Assembly (NCBI RefSeq): GCF_000178975.2
Contig: NC_015064.1
Location: 3,286,001-3,350,000, forward strand
Length of the DNA: 64,000 nucleotides
Direction of reading: 5' to 3'
From: Granulicella tundricola MP5ACTX9
GTDB lineage: Bacteria > Acidobacteriota > Terriglobia > Terriglobales > Acidobacteriaceae
The first letter of the stretch is position 1. Every line of letters begins with the position of its first letter. Below are positions 26,385 through 34,478 of the stretch, one piece after another. Both the position numbers and the translations under genes were made by a program. The notes beneath the pieces are model-generated. The model ran no database searches. It had not been told where the DNA came from and saw nothing but the letters and a program-made list of their open reading frames with translations.

Positions 26385-27131
26385 TTGTCTGACCTCTCCC
26401 CCCGCATCGCCCTCGTCACCGGAGCCTCGCAAGGCATAGGCCGAGCCTGCGCCCTCGCACTCGCCGCCCAGGGCGCACACGTCGCCCTCGCCGCCCGAAC
26501 CCTCTCAAAGCTTGAAGAAGTGGCAGCCGAAATCACCGCACTCGGCGGCACCGCGCACGCCTTCGCCCTGGACGTCTCCGACGAGACCTCCATCAAGTCC
26601 TGCGCCAAAGCCGTCCAGGAGCACTTCGGCCGCGTAGAAATCCTCGTCAATAACGCCGGAATCACCCGCGACATGCTCACCCTCCGCATGAAGCGCTCAG
26701 ACTGGGACGAAGTCCTCGGAACCAACCTTACCGGAGCCTTCCTCCTCACCCAGGCCTGCATGCAGTCCATGCTGAAGCAGCGCTGGGGCCGCGTCATCAA
26801 CATCACCTCGGTCGTCGGAGAGGTCGGAGCCGCAGGCCAGGCCAACTACGCCGCCTCCAAAGCCGGCCTCATCGGCCTCACAAAATCTTTGGCCAGAGAG
26901 TTAGCCAGCCGCACGATCACCGTGAACGCAGTAGCCCCCGGTTACATCGAAACCGCCATGACCGCCGTCCTCACCGACGCTCAGCGCGCCGCCATGACCC
27001 AGCACATTCCCCTCGCACGCGCGGGCACGGACGCAGACATCGCTCACGCCGTAGCCTTCCTTGCCTCCGAAGGAGCCTCCTACATTACCGGCCACACCCT
27101 CGACGTCAACGGTGGCATGTACATGGGCTAG
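26385..27131 (+). CDS. fabG: 3-oxoacyl-[acyl-carrier-protein] reductase, SDR family
   Basis: The 248-residue protein has the NADP-binding TGASQGIG, the NNAGITRDMLTLRMK segment typical of FabG, and the catalytic Ser-Tyr-Lys in NITSVVGEVGAAGQANYAASKAG. It ends in ITGHTLDVNGGMYM. It reduces 3-oxoacyl-ACP in fatty-acid elongation. The start is TTG, eight bases after AAGGAG; no ATG near the N-terminus would preserve the first strand. No other fab genes are adjacent, so a specialised SDR role remains possible. Confidence 0.93.
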   Translation: MSDLSPRIALVTGASQGIGRACALALAAQGAHVALAARTLSKLEEVAAEITALGGTAHAFALDVSDETSIKSCAKAVQEHFGRVEILVNNAGITRDMLTLRMKRSDWDEVLGTNLTGAFLLTQACMQSMLKQRWGRVINITSVVGEVGAAGQANYAASKAGLIGLTKSLARELASRTITVNAVAPGYIETAMTAVLTDAQRAAMTQHIPLARAGTDADIAHAVAFLASEGASYITGHTLDVNGGMYMG

Positions 27132-27135
27132 GCAG

Positions 27136-27399
27136 TCAAGCCGCGCCCTGCTCTAGACCCATTTCAAGTATCTCGACCGTGGCGTCTTCATCCACCGCCG
27201 TATGGATCAGATCCGTATAAAACTGGCTCACATTGGTCTCGGAGTCCGCCGCTTCGGTATAGAACACGAGGGAATCGACAGGGCTTTCGCTGGTCATGGT
27301 ACTTCCCACCGCCCTGCACCCTTCGAGCACTGTCCTCAGCCGCTCCAACTTGCCCGCATCGTCCCCAGACAAAGTGATCTGCAACCGAAACAAGCTCAT
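27136..27399 (-). CDS. Small protein of unknown function
   Basis: The 87-residue product begins MSLFRLQITLSGDDAGKLERL and looks like a compact alpha/beta protein reminiscent of small ACT-like or ferredoxin-like folds, but I do not recognise the family. The ATG has AGGGG nine bases upstream. The gene is convergent with fabG, separated by only four bases, and the codon pattern agrees with that of the flanking genes. No signal peptide or cysteine pair is present. Confidence 0.65.
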   Translation of the reverse strand: MSLFRLQITLSGDDAGKLERLRTVLEGCRAVGSTMTSESPVDSLVFYTEAADSETNVSQFYTDLIHTAVDEDATVEILEMGLEQGAA

Positions 27400-27546
27400 G
27401 AACGTGCACCCCTGATCAGATAAGATGCAATCTCGCCAATCGCATGTCCGTTGATCACAGCATTATCTTCGTTGCAGCTCGGACGAAGTCTGGGGAGCTA
27501 GTGCATTCAACCTGGGTGCGTCCAGCGTAGAAAACTCTGCGAGGGC
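27400..27546. other. Intergenic region at the GC-skew sign change
   Basis: To the left the + strand is C-rich, to the right it is G-rich, regardless of gene strand. The 147 bases carry two TGATCA sites (about 27412 and 27452) and A/T-richer patches, but no clear DnaA box cluster. Confidence 0.55.
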
Positions 27547-30036
27547 CTAGCGAGATGCGGCTTCAAAGGGGAGGAAGACGGTGAAGACGGTGCCGGAGTG
27601 GCCCAGGCGCTGGCTGGTGCGGAGCGAGATGATGCCGCTATGACGGGCAATGATCTCCTTGCTAATCCAGAGGCCGAGGCCGGTGCCTCCTATGTCCTTG
27701 GTGGTGTAGAAAGGCTCGAAGGCGCGAGCGAAGGTGTGAGAGGACATGCCGGGGCCGCTGTCGGCTACAGTCAGGACCAGGCCGCGACGGCCAGTGGGAT
27801 GATGGATCGCTTCGCGGCTGCGAAGGAGGAGACGGCCGCCTTCAGGGTGCATAGCGTCGATGGCGTTGCCGACGAGATTGTTGAGGACCTGGCGAATCTC
27901 TCCGACGAAGCAGCGGACAGGAGTGTGGGCGCGCTTGCGTTTTTCAAGGGTGATATTCGAGTTGACGATGCGGCCCTGCTGAATGGAGAGAACACTCTCA
28001 AAGAGCTCCAGACAGGTGGCCTCGGCGGGGCTGGTGGACTGGCGATGGAAACGCAGAGTCTGGTTGGTGATGGCGGCGGCGCGGCGGAGTTCGCGGTCGG
28101 CGGTTTCGAGAAACTCGTTGGCGGTGTCGTGATCGTCGGTAGTGCGTGCGAGATAGATGAGGTTCGTGACGGACTCGAGAGGGTTGTTGATCTCGTGCGC
28201 GATGGAGGCAGCCAGACGGCCGACAGCGGCTAGTTTTTCACTCTGGATAAGGGCTTCATCCGAGCGTTTGCGGTCCGTGATGTCCATAGCCTGGACGACA
28301 ACACCGCGGACACTTCCCTGCTCGTCAAAGTCAGGAATCTGGTTGATAGAGACGGTGCGCGGACCGTTGAGGGTCGGGATGACAGTCTCAAAGTGCTGGG
28401 GATGGCCGGCAAGGGCGGCCTGGCCGCGGGAGCGGAGGATCTCCGGTGCATCCGGGCCGATGATCTCTGCAAGGGTCTTACCGACGAAGTAGGCGGCGGG
28501 ATGGCCGAAGGAGTCTTCAAAGGTTCGGTTAACGCGGAGATAACGTCCGTCCAGGCCAACGTAAGCAATGAAAGCTGGGACGGTATCGGTGATGAGGCGG
28601 AGTTCGGATTCGCTGCGGGCGAGGGAGAGTTGGCTTTCCTTGAGAGAGCGCTCGGCACGTCTTTCTGCGGTGACGTCCCGAAAGAAGAGGACGATGCCGT
28701 CAGGGCTGGGGCGAACCGTGACGTGGGCGAAGATGTCGAGCGGGTCTGGATAGTAGGCCTCAAACTCGGCAGGAATTCCCTGCTCCATAGCACGATGGTA
28801 GTGATAGACGTACGGGGAACCTTCATAGACGGCTTCGGGGAACGTCTTCCAGTGATTGGTGCCGATGACGTTGCCTTTGTTGGCAACGCTGCGGGCCCCC
28901 TGGGCGTTGATGTAGGTGACGATCCAGTTGCGGTCGATAGTTACGACGCCATCAGTGGTGGCTTCAAGGACCTGAGTGAGGCGGGCGGAGAGGGCTTCGC
29001 GCTCCTGCTCGGCTGCGTAACGCTCATCAATGTTGCGGAAGACGAGGACCATGCCGGTGAGGGTGCCGGATTCATCGCGTATCGGTGCACCGGAGTCGTC
29101 GATATGTATCTCGGAGCCATCGCGGCGGATGAGGATGGTGTGGTTGGCAAGGCCAACCACGGTGCCGAGACGCTTGACCTTGTCGATGGGGGATTCGACT
29201 TTCTTGCGAGTGGACTGACTGACGATGTAAAAGACCTGGGCGAGTGGCATGCCGATGGCTTCATGGATGGGCCAGCCCGTGAGGTCTTCCGCGACTGGGT
29301 TCATGCGCTGGACGCAGCCGTTGGCATCGGTGACGACCACGGCGTCCCCGATGCTCTGGAGGATGCGGAGAGCTCGAGCCTCGGAGTCGCGGAGGTGACG
29401 CTCTACGAGGACTTGCTGGGTGATGTCCTGGCTGACGTTGAGGACGCCGCCTACGGAGCCGTCGGGGAGGAAGATGGGATTGTAGCTGTAGCTCCAGTAG
29501 ACATCCTCCATTCGGCCGTTGCGGAGGATGGGGAGGAGAGTCTGATCGTGGACGTGGGCGGTTCCGTTCTGCATGACATCAAGGAGCTCATCGGCGACGC
29601 TGAACCAGACCTCTTTCCAGAAGACGCGGCCGATCTGGCCGAGAGCGGCAGGATGGCGGTCTGCGTAGAAGCCCTTGAACTCATCGTTGTAGAGGAGGAC
29701 CATGTCCGGGCCCCAGAGGAGTTGCATGGGGACCCGGGTGGAGAGCATGAGGTTGACGGTGGAGAGGAGGGTGGGGGACCAGCTCTCGATGGGGCCAAGG
29801 GGAGTGGCGGCCCAGTTAAAGTCACGGATGAGTGCGGCCATCTCCCCGGTGCCCATGATGCGGGCGGCGGGAGTCACCATGCCGTTTAGGTGCTGGTGTG
29901 CATGATTGTGGTCGGGGCCTGTCATCTGGTTAGAAAACTTGGATGCAAATGTGAGGATATCGGACGTGAGACTTTTGGGGGAGTGGCTCAGGATGGAATT
30001 GTCTTGTCCGTTCCTCATACTGGAACTTATCGGCAC
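27547..30036 (-). CDS. Soluble four-PAS sensor histidine kinase
   Basis: The 829-residue protein has four PAS-type domains (about residues 75-210, 220-340, 350-460 and 475-590), each ending in the typical DIT/NIDER/DVTAERR/DITDRKR boundary. A HisKA dimerisation helix follows, with the phospho-acceptor His614 in SIAHEINNPL, then an HATPase domain (N-box NLVGNAIDAM, G-boxes DSGPGM and GTGLGLW). There is no transmembrane segment and no receiver domain, so it senses a cytoplasmic signal and needs a response regulator encoded elsewhere. The start is uncertain: the GTG at 30036 lies 1 base after the rsmI stop, and an ATG at 30018 is also possible. Confidence 0.9.
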   Translation of the reverse strand: MPISSSMRNGQDNSILSHSPKSLTSDILTFASKFSNQMTGPDHNHAHQHLNGMVTPAARIMGTGEMAALIRDFNWAATPLGPIESWSPTLLSTVNLMLSTRVPMQLLWGPDMVLLYNDEFKGFYADRHPAALGQIGRVFWKEVWFSVADELLDVMQNGTAHVHDQTLLPILRNGRMEDVYWSYSYNPIFLPDGSVGGVLNVSQDITQQVLVERHLRDSEARALRILQSIGDAVVVTDANGCVQRMNPVAEDLTGWPIHEAIGMPLAQVFYIVSQSTRKKVESPIDKVKRLGTVVGLANHTILIRRDGSEIHIDDSGAPIRDESGTLTGMVLVFRNIDERYAAEQEREALSARLTQVLEATTDGVVTIDRNWIVTYINAQGARSVANKGNVIGTNHWKTFPEAVYEGSPYVYHYHRAMEQGIPAEFEAYYPDPLDIFAHVTVRPSPDGIVLFFRDVTAERRAERSLKESQLSLARSESELRLITDTVPAFIAYVGLDGRYLRVNRTFEDSFGHPAAYFVGKTLAEIIGPDAPEILRSRGQAALAGHPQHFETVIPTLNGPRTVSINQIPDFDEQGSVRGVVVQAMDITDRKRSDEALIQSEKLAAVGRLAASIAHEINNPLESVTNLIYLARTTDDHDTANEFLETADRELRRAAAITNQTLRFHRQSTSPAEATCLELFESVLSIQQGRIVNSNITLEKRKRAHTPVRCFVGEIRQVLNNLVGNAIDAMHPEGGRLLLRSREAIHHPTGRRGLVLTVADSGPGMSSHTFARAFEPFYTTKDIGGTGLGLWISKEIIARHSGIISLRTSQRLGHSGTVFTVFLPFEAASR

Positions 30037-30037
30037 T

Positions 30038-30916
30038 TTATTTGCGGGGGCGGGAGGTTTCTCGCTGAAATTCTCGATAGGCTTCGGATTTTCCTATGCC
30101 GCGGTCGCGGGCGACGCGCTTGAGGGCGTCCATTTCGGGAATGGATTCCAACTTCATAAGGGCTTTGACGGCCTGGGCGATGGTCTGGGGGCGAACTTCT
30201 GCCGTTCCGACGGCGATGGGGAGATGCAGGAGGAGGACGAACTCTCCACGGACCTGAGGGCGGGCGGCCAGACTAGCCAGGGCTTCCGAAACGGGGAGGC
30301 GCAGGAACTCTTCGTGGAGCTTGGTGAGTTCGCGAGCGAGGACTACGGGTTGAGATGGGGTGAAGATGCTGGAGATATCGGCGAGGGTTTCCAGAATGCG
30401 GTGGGGGGACTCGTAAAAAATGTGAGTAATGGGACCGCGGGGAAGGCTCTCAAGCTGGCTGCGGCGTTGGCCGGATTTTGACGGGAGGAAACCGTGGAAG
30501 GTGAAGGATTCGGCGGGCAGGCCGGAGGCGATGAGAGCCGAGAGGGCGGCGTTAGGGCCGGGGATGGGAAAGACGTCGATTCCGGCGGCGACGGCGGCAA
30601 CGACGAGGGGTGCACCTGGGTCTGCTATGCCAGGGGTTCCGGCGTCGGAGACGATCGCGATTTTGGCTCCGGCTTGGAGGTCGGCGATAAGCTCTGCGGT
30701 GCGCGACTGCTCGTTGAAGAGGTGATAGCTGATGGTGGGGGTTTCGATGGCGTAGTGGTGGAGAAGCTTGGAGGTGGTGCGCGTGTCTTCACAGGCGATG
30801 CGATCGGCTTGGCGCAGGACTCGAAGGGCTCTGAGGGTGATGTCCTCCAGGTTGCCGATGGGGGTGGCTACGAGGTACAGGCCGGGGGCAATGGGGGCGT
30901 CTGGGACTAGGGCCAT
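30038..30916 (-). CDS. rsmI: 16S rRNA (cytidine-1402-2'-O)-methyltransferase
   Basis: The 292-residue protein belongs to the tetrapyrrole-methylase fold and methylates the ribose of C1402 in the decoding centre. It shows LYLVATPIGNLEDITLRALRVL, ACEDTRTTSKLL, IAIVSDAGTPGIADPG and FPIPGPNAALSALIASGLP, the usual order of RsmI motifs. It is the middle gene of the unit CBS protein - rsmI - histidine kinase, 11 bases after the first and almost touching the last. Confidence 0.95.
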   Translation of the reverse strand: MALVPDAPIAPGLYLVATPIGNLEDITLRALRVLRQADRIACEDTRTTSKLLHHYAIETPTISYHLFNEQSRTAELIADLQAGAKIAIVSDAGTPGIADPGAPLVVAAVAAGIDVFPIPGPNAALSALIASGLPAESFTFHGFLPSKSGQRRSQLESLPRGPITHIFYESPHRILETLADISSIFTPSQPVVLARELTKLHEEFLRLPVSEALASLAARPQVRGEFVLLLHLPIAVGTAEVRPQTIAQAVKALMKLESIPEMDALKRVARDRGIGKSEAYREFQRETSRPRK

Positions 30917-30927
30917 AGGGATCAGGA

Positions 30928-32103
30928 CTAGCTTTCGGACTGGCGGGCGGAGGTTAGCGGCTTACGAGGGAGGATGGACATGGCCCGGCTCAGGTTCTGG
31001 GGTGTCAGAATGCCCACGATGCGGTCGCCTTCGAGGATCGGTACCAGTTGTGCGTTCTGACCGGAGATGCGGCTGATGGCGGCGGGCAGCGGCTCAGTGG
31101 GTGCGGCGATCTGGAAGGTGCGGGACATGAGCCCCTGGATGTAGGAGTTGGGACCGGAGTCGAGGGCGTCAAGGATGGTCTGGCGGGAGATGGCACCGAC
31201 GAAGGTAACGCCGCGGACCACGGGAAAGACGTCCTGAAGGGAGTGGCGGGCGTGCTCAAGTGCGTCTTCGAGTGTGGCCGAGGCGGATAGGACGGAGAAG
31301 TCCGTCAGCATGACGTCCTTGACGAGGACCTGGTCGAGACCAGTCTGGAGGAGGACGCCTTGACGCTCGATCTGCGCGCCGATGAAGATTGCGACGCCGG
31401 CCATGATGAGCCATGGATTGCGGTTGAAGGCACCCATGAGAAGCAGGAAGATGGCGATGCTGGAGCCGAGGCTGGCAAAGAGACGGGTGGAAGCATTCTG
31501 GGGCAGAAAGGCCGAAGGGCGAATGCGGGCGAGGCGTGTGGGCTGCGGCTTTGGGGAGGAGGGGTCGAGGTTTTGGCTCGATTCCGGACGGGGGGTGCGG
31601 GTGCGGAGAGCGCGCCCTGCGTCGAGCGGCCAGGCGGGCAGGAGATTGACGGCGGCGAGCAGGATGTTAAGCCAGACGAGGGTGCGGAGGAGGTGCTGCG
31701 GGGTGACCCAGCGGGGCTCAATGAGTTGGAGATGAGGGGAGATAGTGAGGATGATGGCAGCGAAAAGGAGACCGGCCACGGCGTTGGTGATGGGGCCGAC
31801 GAGGGCCATGCGGCGCTGGATGCGGGGGGATGGACCGGCACCGGCGAAGGAGAGGATACCGCCCGTGGGGAGAAGCAGGACACCGCGGAGATCGAGCGAG
31901 AACCAGGCAGCCGCCAGGGCGCGGGCGATCTCCCGGAGGACGACGGCGAGGATGAGAAGGAGCCAGAGGGCGAAGCCACGAAGGATATTAGCCTCGATGT
32001 AGCTGGACCAGGTCAGGCAAAGGAAGAGCAGGAGGAGGAAGAAGGCGTGAAGGCGGATGTGCACGCCGAAGACCCTGCCGATTGAGATGGACCACGCGAG
32101 CAT
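30928..32103 (-). CDS. Site-2-protease-like (M50) membrane protein with CBS pair, zinc motif lost
   Basis: The protein has 391 residues from the ATG at 32103 and several transmembrane helices in the first 230. The N-terminal start IGRVFGVHIRLHAFFLL and the segments RGVLLLPTGGI, ALVGPITNAVAGLLFA and NLLPAWPLDAGRALR match M50 peptidases with CBS domains. However, the zinc-binding HExxH reads REIAR (Arg57-Glu58-Ile-Ala-Arg61), and the usual Asp-Gly in the third motif is Asp161-Ala. Proteolysis is therefore unlikely. Two CBS domains (about 265-385) suggest adenine-nucleotide sensing. A longer frame to 32400 is rejected because it would run through rsmD. Confidence 0.88.
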   Translation of the reverse strand: MLAWSISIGRVFGVHIRLHAFFLLLLFLCLTWSSYIEANILRGFALWLLLILAVVLREIARALAAAWFSLDLRGVLLLPTGGILSFAGAGPSPRIQRRMALVGPITNAVAGLLFAAIILTISPHLQLIEPRWVTPQHLLRTLVWLNILLAAVNLLPAWPLDAGRALRTRTPRPESSQNLDPSSPKPQPTRLARIRPSAFLPQNASTRLFASLGSSIAIFLLLMGAFNRNPWLIMAGVAIFIGAQIERQGVLLQTGLDQVLVKDVMLTDFSVLSASATLEDALEHARHSLQDVFPVVRGVTFVGAISRQTILDALDSGPNSYIQGLMSRTFQIAAPTEPLPAAISRISGQNAQLVPILEGDRIVGILTPQNLSRAMSILPRKPLTSARQSES

Positions 32104-32137
32104 CTTGCGATTGTATGCGTTTGGGTAGGATGGGGGG

Positions 32138-32749
32138 ATGAGGGTTATTGCGGGAAAGTATCGGTCGAGAGCTTTGACGGCTCCCGAGGGGCTGGAGATT
32201 AGGCCTACGAGCGACAGGCTGCGGGAGACGATGTTCAACATTCTGGCGGCTCGGATGGAGCTGCGGGGCTGCCGGTTTGCGGATCTGTATGCAGGGACGG
32301 GTGCGGTTGGGATCGAGGCGATCAGCCGGGGTGCCACGCATTGCTGGTTCGGGGAGAAGGCTGCGCCGGCGTTGAAGTCGCTCCGGGGAAACCTTGCCAA
32401 GCTAGGCGTCTCGGGGACGGAATTTACGGTCGAAGAGAAGGGCGCTGGGGGGTTGCTGGGGCGTTTTCAGAAGCTGGGGTTGGCGATGGATCTGGTTTTT
32501 ATCGATCCACCGTATGAAGCGGAGGGGGAGTACTCGCAGACGCTGGGAGCGCTTGGGCGCGGAAATTTGCTGGCTGCGGGCGGGCTGGTGATCGTCGAGT
32601 TTGCGACGAAAGGCAAGTTCAAGCTGGCGGAGCGGTATGGAGCGCTGGTGCAGACGAGGGTTTATAAGCAGGGGGAGACTTCGCTGGCGTTTTACGGCTT
32701 TCCTGCTGTGGATGATGTGGCTGATGGAGGAAATGCTCCTCCGGAGTGA
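32138..32749 (+). CDS. rsmD: 16S rRNA (guanine-966-N2)-methyltransferase
   Basis: The 203-residue protein shows MRVIAGKYRSRAL, RPTSDRLRETMFNIL, DLYAGTGAVGIEAISRGA and the catalytic LVFIDPPYEAE, the N2-guanine methylase signature. It modifies G966 of 16S rRNA during 30S assembly. It is divergent from the M50-like gene, with 34 bases between the starts, so promoters overlap. Its last 58 bases overlap the 3' end of the convergent gene at 32692. Confidence 0.94.
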   Translation: MRVIAGKYRSRALTAPEGLEIRPTSDRLRETMFNILAARMELRGCRFADLYAGTGAVGIEAISRGATHCWFGEKAAPALKSLRGNLAKLGVSGTEFTVEEKGAGGLLGRFQKLGLAMDLVFIDPPYEAEGEYSQTLGALGRGNLLAAGGLVIVEFATKGKFKLAERYGALVQTRVYKQGETSLAFYGFPAVDDVADGGNAPPE

Positions 32750-33282
32750 TGGCCCGTGGCTAGGTCAACCGCGAAGGGGATTTCTTTGTCGGTCATGAGG
32801 TCCCAGCCAAGCCCTTCGATAAGGGTTTCTGTGACGGCGGTTACCTTGAGGCCTTCGTAGCTCAGGCGAAACGTCTGCCAAAGTAGGCCTTCCCTTCCCC
32901 AGGCGATGATGGTGTGAAAGCCGATGAAGATCAGGGCTTCGGGGGTTTGGTGGAACTCCACAACCGGCTTGAGGGGGAGCAGGGTGCAGGTTTCAGGGTG
33001 CAGAGTGTTCGAGAGGTAGGCATAGCCACCGGCGATGGCGCAGATCTCGTCTGGATTGGGACAGGGGTGGATGGCCGTGGGGAGCGACGGGTCCTTGAAT
33101 CCGAGAGCGCAGGTGATGAGGTAAGTTCCGCCCTGGACGGGCTGGATCAGGAGGTTGAGAGCTCCTCGTGCCAAGGCGTCTTCTTCGCCGGGGATCTGCT
33201 GCGGGTAGATGAAGTGGCGGGCGGGAGCGATGAGGGGTGGGGTGGTGAGAATTTGGGCGGTCCAGGTGGATGGAGAGGTCAT
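32692..33282 (-). CDS. Conserved-looking protein of unknown function
   Basis: The 196-residue protein (MTSPSTWTAQILTTPP start) has no signal peptide, no transmembrane helix and no motif that I recognise. It contains a compact beta-rich stretch with three cysteines between about residues 60 and 110. Its ATG overlaps the stop of the PLP enzyme before it (ATGA), which argues for a real, coupled gene, possibly connected with sulfur amino-acid metabolism. The 3' end overlaps rsmD by 58 bases. The function cannot be named from the sequence. Confidence 0.72.
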   Translation of the reverse strand: MTSPSTWTAQILTTPPLIAPARHFIYPQQIPGEEDALARGALNLLIQPVQGGTYLITCALGFKDPSLPTAIHPCPNPDEICAIAGGYAYLSNTLHPETCTLLPLKPVVEFHQTPEALIFIGFHTIIAWGREGLLWQTFRLSYEGLKVTAVTETLIEGLGWDLMTDKEIPFAVDLATGHHSGGAFPPSATSSTAGKP

Positions 33283-34391
33283 TTGATGGAATCCAACGCC
33301 CGTGACAGGTCGGCGACGAGATCTGCTAGGTGCTCGGCTCCGGCGGAGAGGCGGATGAAGCCGGGGGCGATGCGGTCGTGGCCCCAGCGGGCTCGGCGTT
33401 CGGCGGTGGTGACCTGGCCGCCAAAGCTGGTGGCTTGCGTGATGAGAGCTGAGTTCGTCAGGAACTGGTTGGCGGCCTGTTCGGACGGCAGAGTGAAGCA
33501 GACTACCGTGCCAAAGTGGGTCATCTGGGCGGCGGCTATGGAGTGGCCGGGATGGGTGGGTAGGCCAGGGTAAAGAACCTCGGTTACCTCGAAGCGGGTC
33601 TGCAGGAACTCTGCTATCGCCTGGGCGTTGGCGCAGGTGCGGTCGAGGCGCAGGGGGAGGGTGGCAAGGGAGCGGAGCGCGAGCCACGCCTCCATGGGGC
33701 CGGCGATGGCTCCGGTGAGGGTGCGGTGGCGGTCAATGCGCTCGGCTAGCGCCGAATCCCTCGTAGAAACGTGGCCGAGGAGGAGATCGGAGTGGCCGGT
33801 AAGGGATTTGGAGTCGGAGGAGACAGAGAGGTCTGCGCCGAGGGCCAGGGGTTGCTGGGCGTAGGGCGTGGCGGTGGTGTTATCGACAGCGACCAGAACT
33901 CCGGCGGCATGAGCCACGGCTACAGCGGCTCGTATGTCGGTGATCTCAAGGTTGGGGTTGGAAGGGGTTTCAAGCCAAAGGAGGCGGGCTCCTGAGAGGG
34001 TGGCGGGATCTGTGAGGAGGGCGGTCGGGACTGGCCGAAGGTATACGCCAATGGGAGCGAAGTGCTCCTGGAGGAGCTGGCGGGCGGTGAAGTAGCAGTT
34101 GTCGGGGAAGACGATGGTGTCGCCCGGGCGGAGCGTGGAGGCGAACGCGGCGTGGACGGCTGCCAGACCGGAGGCGAAGATGCGAGTCTGGGCTTCTGGG
34201 TGCTCAAGACCGCTGATGGCGGATTCCAGATGGGTCCAGGTGGGATTGTGGGAACGGGCGTAGGTATAGGGGGCCTGGGCCGGGTCGCCGGGGGTGTGGA
34301 AGGCGGTGGCGAACACGGGGCCGGCGTGGAGGGGCTCGCCGGCGGTTGCGGGGGTTAGGGCGGCGTGGAGGAGTTTTGTTTCGGGGTGCAT
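33279..34391 (-). CDS. Cys/Met-metabolism PLP enzyme (cystathionine synthase/lyase family)
   Basis: The 370-residue protein has the family core: YTYARSHNPTWTHLE, FASGLAAVHAAF, LLWLETPSNPNLEITD, VAVDNTTATP and the PLP-lysine segment SSDSKSLTGHSDLLLG. The C-terminal FIRLSAGAEHLADLVADL completes the fold. Members interconvert cysteine, cystathionine and homocysteine, or use O-acyl-homoserine; the exact reaction is not decided by these motifs. It may use homoserine derivatives from the hom product at 42314. It is cotranslated with the unknown gene after it and divergent from the POTRA gene. Confidence 0.92.
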   Translation of the reverse strand: MHPETKLLHAALTPATAGEPLHAGPVFATAFHTPGDPAQAPYTYARSHNPTWTHLESAISGLEHPEAQTRIFASGLAAVHAAFASTLRPGDTIVFPDNCYFTARQLLQEHFAPIGVYLRPVPTALLTDPATLSGARLLWLETPSNPNLEITDIRAAVAVAHAAGVLVAVDNTTATPYAQQPLALGADLSVSSDSKSLTGHSDLLLGHVSTRDSALAERIDRHRTLTGAIAGPMEAWLALRSLATLPLRLDRTCANAQAIAEFLQTRFEVTEVLYPGLPTHPGHSIAAAQMTHFGTVVCFTLPSEQAANQFLTNSALITQATSFGGQVTTAERRARWGHDRIAPGFIRLSAGAEHLADLVADLSRALDSIK

Positions 34392-34478
34392 GGATGTTCA
34401 GGATAACTTGGAGCGGTTGAGGAGGCTCGGCACTCAAGGGTTACTAGTTTTCGTATCCGTAACTGTTATCCTGCCCGC

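Noticed and set aside
27400..27546. Replication origin at the skew change
   Set aside because: Not claimed as a feature: no DnaA-box cluster, no AT-rich unwinding region and no dnaA/dnaN/gyrB nearby. Only TTGATCACA is distantly similar to a DnaA box.
28393..29889. 498-codon + strand frame opposite the histidine kinase
   Set aside because: Composition (Gly/Val/Asp/Glu rich, no fold) is typical of the antisense of a GC-rich gene, and the minus strand encodes a complete four-PAS kinase.
32104..32400. N-terminal extension of the site-2-protease-like protein
   Set aside because: It is the antisense of rsmD and lacks any membrane or domain feature; the ATG at 32103 gives the usual M50 start.
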